The notes below the pieces were generated by a model, which was given only the letters and a program-made list of their open reading frames with translations, made no database searches and had not been told where the DNA came from. 64,000 bases of DNA, from NCBI GenBank assembly GCA_021779095.1, contig JAJYBI010000014.1, positions 1 through 64,000 on the forward strand. The letters run 5' to 3'. Positions 24,723 through 33,376 of this stretch are shown here, one piece after another (the first letter of the stretch is position 1; each line of letters starts with the position of its first letter). A program made the translations under genes and the position numbers. This stretch comes from Deltaproteobacteria bacterium. GTDB lineage: Bacteria > Desulfobacterota > Desulfuromonadia > Geobacterales > JAJYBI01.

Positions 24723-26038
24723 CACGTCTTCCTCCCCATACCGGCCAGCCAGCCGTCCAGCTCCGCCAGCGCCCGCTCCGCCAGCTTCTCCCGCCGCTCC
24801 TTCTTCTTCACCCGCCCCGGCAGGTCGGGGAAGAGGCCGTAGTTCACGTTCATCGGCTGGAACTGCTTCACCTCGCGGTCGGTGATGTGCCGCACGAGCG
24901 CCCCCAGTGCCGTGGCGGCGGGGGGTACGGTGAGAGGCATCCCAGTAACCAGCGCGGCGGCGTTGATCCCCGCGAGATACCCGCTGCCGGCGGACTCCAC
25001 GTACCCCTCCACCCCGGTGATCTGCCCGGCGAAGACGATGCGCGGGTCGGCCGCCAGCTGCTGGGTGGGCAGCAGCAGCCGCGGGGCGTCGATGAAGGTG
25101 TTGCGGTGCATGGAGCCGAGCCGGACGAACTCGGCGTTCGAGAGCCCCGGAATCGTCCGGAAGATGCGCCGCTGCTCCGGCCAGGTGAGCTTGGTCTGGA
25201 ACCCCACCAGGTTGTACATGGTGCCGGCCCGGTTCTCCAGCCTAAGCTGGATCACCGCATGGGGCTCCCGGCCGGTGCGGGGGTCCGTCAGCCCCACCGG
25301 CTTCATCGGTCCGAACCGGAGCGTTTCCCGCCCCCGCGCCGCCATCTCCTCGATCGGCATGCACCCTTCGAAGTGTACCACCTTCTCGAATGCGCGCGCC
25401 GGCACCTTCTCCGCCGCCAGCAGCGCATCCACGAACGCCTCGTACTGGGCCTCGTCCATCGGGCAGTTGAGATAATCGTCCCCGTCCCCCTTGCCGTAGC
25501 GGGAGGCGGCGAAGATGACGTTCCGGTCGAGGGAGTCGGCGGTGACGATGGGGGCGATGGCGTCGTAGAAGTAGAGGTACTGTCCGGTCATCGCCCCGAT
25601 GGCCGCGGCCAGCCGGTCGCTGGTGAGCGGGCCGGAGGCGATCACCACGATCCCCTCGGACGGAATTGCATCTACCTCGCCCCGCCGGATCTCGATGAGC
25701 GGGTGGTTCTCGATCCGCTCCGTGATGTACGCGGAGAACAGGTCACGGTCCACCGCCAGGGCGCCGCCGGCGGGGACACGGGTGGCGTCCGCGGCCGCCA
25801 TGAAGAGCGCGCCGCCCCGCCGCAGCTCCTCCTTCAAAAGCCCCACCGCGTTGTCCAGGGAGGCGCCCCGCAGGGAGTTGGAGCAGACGAGCTCGGAGAG
25901 CCCGGGAAGGCTGTGGGCCGGGGAGTAACGGTCCGGCTTCATCTCGAAGAGGGCGACGGGCACGCCGCGCTGCGCCGCCTGCCAGGCGGCCTCGCACCCG
26001 GCGAGACCTGCGCCGATGATGGTTATTTTGTCTTCCAA
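24722..26038 (-). CDS. trmFO: tRNA (uracil-54-C5)-methyltransferase TrmFO, folate/FAD-dependent
   Basis: This 438-residue enzyme has the FAD-binding motif [21 protein letters not shown]. Family segments are [23 protein letters not shown], the Cys-containing [11 protein letters not shown], and [19 protein letters not shown]. It methylates U54 in the tRNA T-loop using methylene-tetrahydrofolate. The natural start appears to be TTG 26038, eight bases after AGGAGG. Longer frames upstream run through a palindromic repeat and a DUF559 relic. It belongs to the dprA-topA-trmFO run seen in many bacteria. Confidence 0.95.
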   Translation of the reverse strand: MEDKITIIGAGLAGCEAAWQAAQRGVPVALFEMKPDRYSPAHSLPGLSELVCSNSLRGASLDNAVGLLKEELRRGGALFMAAADATRVPAGGALAVDRDLFSAYITERIENHPLIEIRRGEVDAIPSEGIVVIASGPLTSDRLAAAIGAMTGQYLYFYDAIAPIVTADSLDRNVIFAASRYGKGDGDDYLNCPMDEAQYEAFVDALLAAEKVPARAFEKVVHFEGCMPIEEMAARGRETLRFGPMKPVGLTDPRTGREPHAVIQLRLENRAGTMYNLVGFQTKLTWPEQRRIFRTIPGLSNAEFVRLGSMHRNTFIDAPRLLLPTQQLAADPRIVFAGQITGVEGYVESAGSGYLAGINAAALVTGMPLTVPPAATALGALVRHITDREVKQFQPMNVNYGLFPDLPGRVKKKERREKLAERALAELDGWLAGMGRKT

Positions 26039-26061
26039 ATGGAGACCTCCTGCGTAAATAA

Positions 26062-26175
26062 CTCCCCCCGGCCCCCTCTTAAAATAAGAGGGGGAGAGAA
26101 GCATTCCGAACCCTATTCCATATTCCGCCGGAGCGTTCCTCCCCTTAGCTAAGGGGAGGACAGGAGGGGTTACAC
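26062..26175. repeat. Dispersed palindromic repeat of the CCCCTCTT/AAGAGGGG kind
   Basis: Two hairpins (GGCCCCCTCTTAAAATAAGAGGGGG and TCCCCTTAGCTAAGGGGA) lie about 60 bases apart, ending in CAGGAGGGGTTAC. The same pairing and ending recur at 38343-38425, and related ones at 51117-51260 and 53425-53535. The right part overlaps the end of the DUF559 relic. Confidence 0.6.
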
Positions 26176-26521
26176 GCCGCAGCCATCCGGGCAAGAACCC
26201 CCTCCATCCCGCCCATGACCTCATTGTTCCAAAACCGCCGCACCTGGATGCCATGGGCATGCAGATAGTCAGTCCGCGCGGCATCAGACTCTCTCTGTTC
26301 AGGCTCGTTATGCTGGCCACCATCCAGCTCTACGGCAAGCCGAATTTCCGGACAGTAGAAATCGGGGATATACGGACCGACGCTGTATTGTCGGAAGAAC
26401 TTCAACCCTAGGAACTGCCGTGCGCGCAGCCGGTTCCAGAGGAGCTTTTCGGCCTCGGCTGATTGTGCCGCAGCCCCCGGCGCCGCGCTTTCAGGATTGG
26501 ATCGTTCTTCAGGAATCTCAT
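26145..26521 (-). pseudogene. DUF559 endonuclease-like gene with a one-base frameshift
   Basis: The C-terminal 86 codons give [31 protein letters not shown], the Vsr/PD-(D/E)XK-like core of DUF559 proteins. Upstream, another frame gives MRFLKNDPILKARRRGLRHNQ, the usual N-terminus, from ATG 26521. The frames join if one base is added near 26459 (HNQ followed by EAEKLLWNRLRARQF). As it stands the gene is broken. The family is often found as single genes of uncertain role in nucleic acid processing. A sequencing error cannot be excluded. Confidence 0.75.
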
Positions 26522-26591
26522 CCTTCCGTGTCTCCGTGGCAGATTTTCAGCCTCGATACAAGAAAGGCGGAACTCGCGTCCCGCCTTCCGG

Positions 26592-28907
26592 TCATTTGGC
26601 CTTGGGTTCCTTCCCCCCGAGCTTGTAGTCGCATCCCTCCTTGGGACACTTGAGGAACTCCCCTTCCCGCTTGTAGACCTTTTTCACCAGGAGCGGGAAG
26701 CCGCACTTGGGACAGGGCTCTTCCACCGGCGGGTCCCAGAGGGCGAACTTGCACTGGGGATACCGGTTGCAGGAGTAGAACATCTTGCCGTAGCGGGACT
26801 TCTTCTCCGTCAGCTCCCCTTCCCTGCATTCCGGGCAGACGACGCCGGTCCCCTTCGGTTTCACCAGCGGCTGGATGTTCTTGCAGGCGGGATAGCCGGA
26901 GCAGGCCAGGTACTTGCCGTAGCGGCCGTCCTTGATGAGCATCGGGCTGCCGCACTTGTCGCACTTCTCCTCCGACAGGACCGGCTCCGCCGGCGCCTCC
27001 TCCGCCCCCTCCTTCTCCAGGTTGCGGGTGTAGCGGCACCCCTCGCGGTAACCGGTGCAGGCGATGAACTTCCCCCGTTTCCCCAGCTTCACCGCCAGCG
27101 GCTTGCCGCACTCGGGGCAGGCCTCGTCCAGGGTTTCGGTGGTGAGCTCCTCCTTGCTGACCTCCCCCTCCTTCGTGGTGAGGAGCGACTTGAACGGCCC
27201 CCAGAAGTCGTGCAGGAGCGGTTTCCACTGCATCTCCCCCCGGGAGACCTGGTCCAGCTCCTCCTCCAGCCCGGCGGTAAAGTTGTAGTCCACGTACTTG
27301 GTGAAGTGGTTGGTCAGGAGGTCGTTCACCACCATCCCCACGTCCTCGGGGAAAAACCGCTTCTTGTCGAGGCGGCAGTACTTGCGCTCCAGGAGGGTGT
27401 TCATGATGCTGGCGTAGGTGGAGGGGCGGCCGATGCCGTACTCCTCCAGGGTCTTCACCAGGGTCGCCTCGGTGTAGCGGGGCGGCGGCTGGGTGAAATG
27501 CTGCTCGGGGAGAAGTTCCTTCAGCTCCAGGATGTCCCCTTCGGTAAGCGGCGGGAGCTTCTGCTCCTTGTCGTCACCCTTCTCCTCCGGCATCTCGCTG
27601 TCGGAGGCGGCGTCGGTCCCCTCGATGTACAGCTTCATGAAGCCGGCGAACCGGATCACCGTCCCGGCGGCGCGGAACGTGTACCCTTTTCCCGCCCCGA
27701 TATCCACGGAGGTCTGGTCCAGGAGCGCCTCGGACATCTGGCAGGCCACGGTCCGCTTCCAGATCAGGTCGTAGAGCCGGAACTGGTCGCTGGAGAGGTA
27801 CTTCTTCACCTCCGCCGGGGTCTTGGAGATGTAGGTGGGGCGGATCGCCTCGTGGGCCTCCTGGGCGTTCTTGGACTTGTTCTTGAAGAAGCGGGGCTTC
27901 GCGAGGGCGTACTCCGTGCCGTAGAGGGAGGTGATGACCTGCCGCGCCTCGTCCAGCGCCTGGGTGGAGAGCGCCACGCTGTCGGTACGCATGTAGGTGA
28001 TGAGACCGACGGTCCCCTCTCCCACGTCGATCCCCTCGTACAGCCTCTGGGCGGTGGCCATGGTCTTCTTGGCGGAGAACCCGAGCTTGCGGGACGCCTC
28101 CTGCTGCAGGGTGGAGGTGGTGAAGGGGGGCGACGGGTTGCGCTTGCGCTCGCTCTTCGTGACCTTGTCCACCCGGTAGGCGGCGGCGGAGAGGGTCGAC
28201 ACCAGCCCGTCGGCGGCGTCCTTGTCGGGGATGTCGAACTTGCCAAGCTTCTTGCCTGCCGCCTCCACGAGGCCGGCGCTGAACGGCTTAGCCCCCTTCC
28301 CGGCGAGCGACGCCCCGATGGTCCAGTACTCCTGCTCCCGGAACGCCTGGATCTCCTTCTCCCGCTCGCAGACGAGCCGGAGTGCCACCGACTGCACCCG
28401 GCCGGCGGAGAGGCCGTAGCGGATCTTCTTCCAGAGGAACGGCGACAGGTTGAAGCCGACGAGGTAATCGAGGATGGAGCGGGCCTGCTGGGCGTCCACC
28501 AGCTCGGTGGAGATGTCGCGGGGGTGCTGCACCGCGTCGACGATCGCCCCCTTGGTGATCTCGTGGAACACCACCCGGCGGATCGGGATCGACGCCTTCT
28601 TCTTGTCCAGGCCGAGCGCCGCCAGGAGGTGCCAGGAGATCGCCTCTCCCTCGCGGTCGGGGTCGGTGGCGAGCAAGAGGGAGTCGGCCTCCTTCAGTTC
28701 CTTCTTGATGGCGTCGATATGCTTCTTGCTCTCGGGGAGGACGGCGTACTTCGGTTCGAAGTCGTGCTCCACGTCGACGGACCCCTGCTTGCTGGGGAGC
28801 GCACGCACGTGGCCGAAGGAGGCGAGCACCCGGTATCCGGGGCCGAGGAACTTTTCGATGGTCTTCGCCTTGGCGGGCGACTCGACGATGACGAGGTGGT
28901 GGGACAT
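26592..28907 (-). CDS. topA: DNA topoisomerase I
   Basis: This 771-residue type IA topoisomerase has an N-terminal TOPRIM domain with Glu9 (VESPAKA) and Asp82/Asp84 (TDPDREGE). The active-site Tyr is Tyr305 in GLITYMRTDS. Four C-terminal zinc-ribbon modules each carry CxxC pairs, beginning CPECGKP, CDKCGSP, CPECREG and CPKCGFP. It relaxes negative supercoils. Length and domain order are standard. It lies between dprA and trmFO. Confidence 0.97.
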   Translation of the reverse strand: MSHHLVIVESPAKAKTIEKFLGPGYRVLASFGHVRALPSKQGSVDVEHDFEPKYAVLPESKKHIDAIKKELKEADSLLLATDPDREGEAISWHLLAALGLDKKKASIPIRRVVFHEITKGAIVDAVQHPRDISTELVDAQQARSILDYLVGFNLSPFLWKKIRYGLSAGRVQSVALRLVCEREKEIQAFREQEYWTIGASLAGKGAKPFSAGLVEAAGKKLGKFDIPDKDAADGLVSTLSAAAYRVDKVTKSERKRNPSPPFTTSTLQQEASRKLGFSAKKTMATAQRLYEGIDVGEGTVGLITYMRTDSVALSTQALDEARQVITSLYGTEYALAKPRFFKNKSKNAQEAHEAIRPTYISKTPAEVKKYLSSDQFRLYDLIWKRTVACQMSEALLDQTSVDIGAGKGYTFRAAGTVIRFAGFMKLYIEGTDAASDSEMPEEKGDDKEQKLPPLTEGDILELKELLPEQHFTQPPPRYTEATLVKTLEEYGIGRPSTYASIMNTLLERKYCRLDKKRFFPEDVGMVVNDLLTNHFTKYVDYNFTAGLEEELDQVSRGEMQWKPLLHDFWGPFKSLLTTKEGEVSKEELTTETLDEACPECGKPLAVKLGKRGKFIACTGYREGCRYTRNLEKEGAEEAPAEPVLSEEKCDKCGSPMLIKDGRYGKYLACSGYPACKNIQPLVKPKGTGVVCPECREGELTEKKSRYGKMFYSCNRYPQCKFALWDPPVEEPCPKCGFPLLVKKVYKREGEFLKCPKEGCDYKLGGKEPKAK

Positions 28908-28994
28908 GAATTCACCGTTTCGTTGTAGAGATTAGGCTGGCCCGGAACCGTCCGGCACGGGTGGGGATATGTCGGGAAGGCACGCCGGGAAGGA

Positions 28995-30074
28995 TCAGGC
29001 CAGGGAAAAATGCTTGCCGGGAAGCTGGATTACCGTCCCCTTCAGCTCCAGGTTGAGTAACATAGCGGAAACCTCCCCGGGTGTCAATTCGGTTCTGGAA
29101 CTCAGCTCGTCGATGTGGAGCGGGCCGTCAGCCAGCAGGGTATAGAGGGCAGCCTCCTGCGGAGAGAGGCTGAATCCGGGCGTCTTAGGCGCAGCCCCTG
29201 TGTGATGCCCGGCCCGGGGCAGCTCCTCCAGGATGTCTTCCACCCCCTGCACGAGCTTGGCCCCCTCTTTGATGAGCCGGTTGGCGCCGCGACTGGAGCC
29301 GAAGTTGATGTTGCCCGGCACGGCGAACACGTCCCTTCCCTGGTCCAGGGCGAACTGGGCGGTGATGAGGGAACCGCTGTTCTCCGCCGCCTCCACCACC
29401 AGCACCCCACGGGAAATGCCGCTGATGAGCCGGTTGCGGCGGGGGAAGTTCTCCGCCAGCGGCTGGGTTCCCAGGGGGAACTCGGAGATCAGCCCCCCCT
29501 TTTCCGCCATCTCCCCGAACAGCGCCCGGTTTTCCGGCGGATAGACGATGTCGATGCCGCAGCCGAGGACGCCGATGGTCATCCCCCCCGCCTCCAGCGC
29601 GGCACGATGGGCCGCCGCATCCACTCCGCGCGCCATCCCCGAAACCACCGCCACCCCGTTGCGGGCCAGCTCGCCGGAAAGCCGTGTGGTGGCCAGGATG
29701 CCGTAGCTGGAGGCACGACGCGAGCCGACCACGGCCACGGCAGGGTCGATGGTGTCCAGCTTTCCCTTCAGATAGAGATAGGGGGGAGGATCGGGTATCT
29801 CCAGGAGTGGTTTGGGGTAATCGGGATCGAGGAGGGTAACGATGCGGACCCCGGTGCGACGGACCGCGAGGCACTCCTGCTCGGCGGCCTGGCGGCCGTC
29901 ATGGGAACGGATGGCATCCGCCGTGGCAGTGCTCACCCCCCTCACCTGCAGGAGCGCGTCACGAGACGCCCGGAAGACGGCCTCCGGAGAGCCGAAACGC
30001 TCCAGCAGACGGCGGAAGGTGACGTTTCCTACCTGCGGTACCGATCTGAGAGAGATCCAGAAGAGATGTTCCAT
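28995..30074 (-). CDS. dprA: DNA-processing protein DprA
   Basis: This is a 359-residue protein. An N-terminal helical domain (WISLRSVPQVGN) precedes the Rossmann-like core with VVGSRRASSYG, SGMARGVDAAAH, LGCGIDIVYPPEN, FPRRNRLISGIS and VVEAAENSGSLITA. A C-terminal winged-helix (DprA_WH) follows. It loads RecA on incoming single strands during natural transformation. The ATG at 30074 is used; a TTG nine bases upstream is possible. Neither has a clear ribosome binding site, because the preceding sequence is the terminator of the LysM gene. Confidence 0.95.
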   Translation of the reverse strand: MEHLFWISLRSVPQVGNVTFRRLLERFGSPEAVFRASRDALLQVRGVSTATADAIRSHDGRQAAEQECLAVRRTGVRIVTLLDPDYPKPLLEIPDPPPYLYLKGKLDTIDPAVAVVGSRRASSYGILATTRLSGELARNGVAVVSGMARGVDAAAHRAALEAGGMTIGVLGCGIDIVYPPENRALFGEMAEKGGLISEFPLGTQPLAENFPRRNRLISGISRGVLVVEAAENSGSLITAQFALDQGRDVFAVPGNINFGSSRGANRLIKEGAKLVQGVEDILEELPRAGHHTGAAPKTPGFSLSPQEAALYTLLADGPLHIDELSSRTELTPGEVSAMLLNLELKGTVIQLPGKHFSLA

Positions 30075-30081
30075 GGGACGC

Positions 30082-30107
30082 AAAAAGGGGGCCGGCTGAC
30101 GGCCCCC
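30082..30107 (-). terminator. Rho-independent terminator after the LysM gene
   Basis: On the minus strand GGGGGCCG and CGGCCCCC form a stem followed by TTTTTG. It ends only eight bases before the dprA start codon, so dprA either reads through or starts inside the tail. Confidence 0.8.
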
Positions 30108-30116
30108 GCGAGAGTG

Positions 30117-31136
30117 TTATTTGTCGCTGCGCATCTCCAGCCGGTCGCCCCGGTAGATGGCATCGATGCTTTTTATCACGAGAGCCGTCGAGCTGTTGTC
30201 GTTGATCCCCACGATCACCACGGCGCCGAGCACCTCGGCGGGCAGGCGGCCGACGGGCATGTCCACGAACTTCGGATCGGGCTTCACATCCCGGACCACG
30301 TAGAGCAGGTTGCCGACCTCCGCTCCCTGGTTCCGACCGAGATCGGTATAGACGATGTCGCCGGGGACGATAACCTCGGAGTTGTTGCGCGTCTCCACGA
30401 TGTAGCCGGTCAGGTCGCGGTCGCTCGCCTTAAGGGTCACCTCCCGGCGTCGGTCCTTGTACGGCATGAGGAACTCGCCGGCACTCACCTCGCGGTACGA
30501 CTTGGTGATGATCGCCTTGGAGGAGTTGTCCTCCAGCTCGCTGAGCTGGAGGGTTCCGAGCGGCAGTACGCGGTACCCCATGATCTCGTTCGTCACCGGA
30601 TGGCTCACCGCCTCCAGCTTGGTATAGATGGAATAGCGGTCTCCCACCCTGGCACCCTGACGACGGCCGATATCGGTGTACACCACGTCGTCGTCACCCA
30701 CATTGACCCGGTCCTGGTAGGTGCCGATGATGTATCCGGACGGCAGCTGCTTCTTTTCCATCAGAAACCCTTCACCGCCGGTCACCATGAAGGTTTTCTC
30801 CGGAGCTGGCGCCGGTGCCCCGGCCTCGGCATTCGGAGCGGCAGGCGCTGCAGGCCGGCCAACCGGCTGCTGGGGAGCGGGCTCGATCTCGATATGGTCT
30901 TTGTAGACCTTCAGCTTCTGCCCGGGATAGATAAAATGGGGATTGGTGATATTCGGATTGCGGGCCCACAGGTCGGGCCAGTAGAAGGGATCGGACAGGA
31001 ACCGTTGCGACAGTCCCCACAGGGTGTCCCCTTGCTTGATGACATAGACCGTCGGCTCATCCTGTGCCGCCAGACAGCTCATCGGCACGGCACCCAGTGT
31101 CGCGACCAGCAGCAGGAAAACTACAAGCGATCTCAT
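30117..31136 (-). CDS. Secreted LysM-domain protein
   Basis: This 339-residue protein has a signal peptide (cleaved near SCLAAQ). A LysM domain, YVIKQGDTLWGLSQRFLSDPFYWPDLWARNPNITNPHFIYPGQKLKV (residues about 31-77), binds peptidoglycan glycans. A Pro/Ala linker leads to a C-terminal region of repeated beta segments (GDDDVVYTDIGRRQGARVGD, PGDIVYTDLGRNQGAEVGN) that looks internally duplicated. The start at 31136 follows AGAGG. It is encoded 19 bases after the CpoB gene, so a cell-envelope role is likely. Confidence 0.85.
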   Translation of the reverse strand: MRSLVVFLLLVATLGAVPMSCLAAQDEPTVYVIKQGDTLWGLSQRFLSDPFYWPDLWARNPNITNPHFIYPGQKLKVYKDHIEIEPAPQQPVGRPAAPAAPNAEAGAPAPAPEKTFMVTGGEGFLMEKKQLPSGYIIGTYQDRVNVGDDDVVYTDIGRRQGARVGDRYSIYTKLEAVSHPVTNEIMGYRVLPLGTLQLSELEDNSSKAIITKSYREVSAGEFLMPYKDRRREVTLKASDRDLTGYIVETRNNSEVIVPGDIVYTDLGRNQGAEVGNLLYVVRDVKPDPKFVDMPVGRLPAEVLGAVVIVGINDNSSTALVIKSIDAIYRGDRLEMRSDK

Positions 31137-31154
31137 ACGCACCTCTCGAATGGG

Positions 31155-31874
31155 TTACTTGCGGCTCAACCGTTCCCGCGCCTTGTCGGCCGCCGGGCTT
31201 TTGGGATACTTCTCGATCAGGTTCTCCAGCATGACGCGCCCTTTGTCGTCGCTGTGCATGGCGTACAGGGTGTACGCCGCCTTCAGCATGGCATCGGGTA
31301 CCTTCTTCGAAGCCGGATAGTTCGAAATAACCTTCTGGAACGCATCCAGGGCAAGGGGAAGGTTCGACTGGGTATAATGGCACTCCCCGATCCAGTACTG
31401 CGCGTTGGCGGCAAACTCGCTGGCGGGATAGGTCTGCATGAACGAGGTGAATGCCTTGACCGCCTCGTCGTACCTGTCGGAACTGTACAGGCCATAGGCC
31501 TTTACGTAGGCGTCCTGGGCGCTGTCCTTTTCCTTGACCGCATCCCGGTTCACCACCTCGCCCCTAGTCGCCGGGGGGGCGGTTTTCACCTTCACCTCGC
31601 GCGCATGCAAGGCGTCCAGCGACTCCCGCAGATCTTTCTGCCCCGCCGTAAGCCGTCCGATGTCATCACCGTTGGCGCGGACCTGCTCCTTGATCCTCAG
31701 CAATTCGCCGGAGACGTCGGCCAGCTGGGCATTCATCGCCTTGTTGCTTTGAAGCAGGTTCTCGATCCGGGATTCCATCTCCGCCTGCCGCTTCACCATG
31801 ACATCGTCTGCGGCGCAGCCGGCAAGTGCCGCGCCGGCGACCACCGTTGCCACCAGCCTGTACCAGTGCTTCAT
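31155..31874 (-). CDS. cpoB: CpoB/YbgF-type cell division coordinator lipoprotein
   Basis: This 239-residue protein begins with a lipoprotein signal ending in the lipobox ALAGC. A trimerising coiled coil (about residues 28-100) precedes C-terminal TPR-like repeats (QDAYVKAYGLYSSDRYDEAVKAFTSFM and following), the architecture of CpoB/YbgF. In E. coli it links Tol-Pal to PBP1B; there it is periplasmic, while here the lipobox suggests anchoring. The start at 31874 is chosen because it gives the signal peptide. No tol or pal genes are in the window. Confidence 0.88.
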   Translation of the reverse strand: MKHWYRLVATVVAGAALAGCAADDVMVKRQAEMESRIENLLQSNKAMNAQLADVSGELLRIKEQVRANGDDIGRLTAGQKDLRESLDALHAREVKVKTAPPATRGEVVNRDAVKEKDSAQDAYVKAYGLYSSDRYDEAVKAFTSFMQTYPASEFAANAQYWIGECHYTQSNLPLALDAFQKVISNYPASKKVPDAMLKAAYTLYAMHSDDKGRVMLENLIEKYPKSPAADKARERLSRK

Positions 31875-32056
31875 AACCCCTTCCGTGGCAAAAGTTATCA
31901 CCATTAAAGCGTTTTAGCGGCCCTTGTCAAGGACAAAGCACCCTTTGGGGTTTTTTTGCCGGGGGAAATATGCTAGTATCATCACCGCTTTTGCACATAT
32001 CATTCCCAACACCGCCCGACTCCCGGACCGACCGATGCCCTCCACCACGACAGACC

Positions 32057-33313
32057 ATGCACAAGCCTGAACTCCTCGCCCCGGCGGGGAACATGGAGAA
32101 ACTCCGCGTCGCCGTACATTACGGGGCCGATGCGGTCTACCTTGGCGGAAAGGCGTTCGGCCTGCGGAATCTGGCGGACAACTTCACCGTGCCCGAAATC
32201 GCGGAAGCGGTCGCCTATGCCCATGCCCACAACGTCAAGGCCTACCTGACGGTCAATGCCTACCCGGACAACGCCGGGCTGGAGCGTCTCGCCCGTTTTC
32301 TGGAGGAGACCGCCCCGATCCCGCTGGATGCCTGCATCGCCGCCGACCCCGGCGTCGTCGACCTGATCGGCGAGATTACCCCCCACCGCGACATACACCT
32401 CTCCACCCAGGCCAATACGGTCAACTGGCGGAGCGCCCGGTTCTGGGAAACGCGGGGGGTGAAACGGATCAACCTGGCGAGGGAGATGTCCCGGGAGGAT
32501 ATCCGGGAGACCCGGCAGCGGGTCGGCATCGAGGTCGAGGCGTTCGTCCACGGCGCCATGTGCATCTCCTATTCGGGGCGCTGCCTCCTCTCCAGCGTCC
32601 TGAACGACCGGTCCGCCAACCGGGGGGAATGCACCCAGCCCTGCCGGTGGAGCTACGCCCTCGTCGAGGAAACCCGGCCCGGCGAATACTTCCCCGTCAT
32701 GGAGGACGGCAACGGCACCTTTATCTTCAACGCCAAGGACCTCTGCCTCATCCGCCATATCCCCGACCTGGTGACGAGCGGCGTCCACTCCCTGAAGATC
32801 GAGGGGCGTATGAAGAGCATCCACTACGTCGCCTCCGTCGTCCGGGTCTACCGGGAGGCGCTGGACCGCTACTGCGAGGACCCCGACGGATACGAGTTAC
32901 GGCCGGAATGGCTGGAGGAACTGTGCAAGATCAGCCACCGCGGCTATACCACCGGCTTCTACCTCGGCCCTCCCCAGGACGTGGATCACGCGTACCGGTC
33001 CGCCTACATCCGCAGTCACGACTTCGTCGGGGTGGTGGAGGAAGTGGTTCCCGACGGCACCGCGCTGGTTGGGGTACGCAACCGGCTCCGCGCCGGCGAG
33101 GAGATAGAGGTCATCGGTCCCCGCATGACCGCGCACCGGCAGATCCTGGACCGCATGACGACTCCGGACGGAACCCCCGTGGAAACGGCGCACCCCAACC
33201 AGCGGATCAGGCTGCGGCTGCCATTTCCGGTGGCCCCGCTGGACCTCCTGCGGCGGGAAAGAGGCGAAAACGGTGCCGCTCGCCGAATCGATACATATAG
33301 TATACTGCCCTAA
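32057..33313 (+). CDS. U32-family peptidase-like protein (YegQ/TrhP relative)
   Basis: This 418-residue protein begins PELLAPAGNMEKLRVAVHYGADAVYLGG. It contains the U32 signature EAFVHGAMCISYSGRCLLSS and the Cys cluster NRGECTQPCRW. Members named TrhP/YegQ install the 5-hydroxyl on uridine 34 of tRNA. Others (UbiU/V) work in anaerobic ubiquinone synthesis with iron-sulfur clusters. Sequence and length fit the TrhP side best. The ATG at 32057 lacks a strong ribosome binding site. Its last codons overlap the promoter box for the arn operon. Confidence 0.88.
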   Translation: MHKPELLAPAGNMEKLRVAVHYGADAVYLGGKAFGLRNLADNFTVPEIAEAVAYAHAHNVKAYLTVNAYPDNAGLERLARFLEETAPIPLDACIAADPGVVDLIGEITPHRDIHLSTQANTVNWRSARFWETRGVKRINLAREMSREDIRETRQRVGIEVEAFVHGAMCISYSGRCLLSSVLNDRSANRGECTQPCRWSYALVEETRPGEYFPVMEDGNGTFIFNAKDLCLIRHIPDLVTSGVHSLKIEGRMKSIHYVASVVRVYREALDRYCEDPDGYELRPEWLEELCKISHRGYTTGFYLGPPQDVDHAYRSAYIRSHDFVGVVEEVVPDGTALVGVRNRLRAGEEIEVIGPRMTAHRQILDRMTTPDGTPVETAHPNQRIRLRLPFPVAPLDLLRRERGENGAARRIDTYSILP

Positions 33314-33342
33314 CTCAGGGCTAATTTTCATGACGTAGGGTA
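33305..33342 (+). promoter_or_regulatory. PmrA-box-like promoter of the arn operon
   Basis: Half sites CCTAAC and GCTAAT lie five bases apart, with TAGGGT (33336-33341) as the -10. Over 37 positions it matches the element at 3075-3112. It overlaps the stop codon of the U32 gene. Predicted transcription start is near 33348, about 30 bases before arnT. Confidence 0.65.
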
Positions 33343-33376
33343 TACATACCATTCCAACGACGCAAGGACCCCCGCA

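Noticed and set aside
26463-28928. 821-codon plus-strand frame opposite topA
   Set aside because: topA has full domain evidence on the other strand; this frame is a long GC-rich shadow.
29115-31907. 930-codon plus-strand frame opposite dprA, lysM and cpoB
   Set aside because: Antisense shadow of three well-supported genes, with no start signal or domain.
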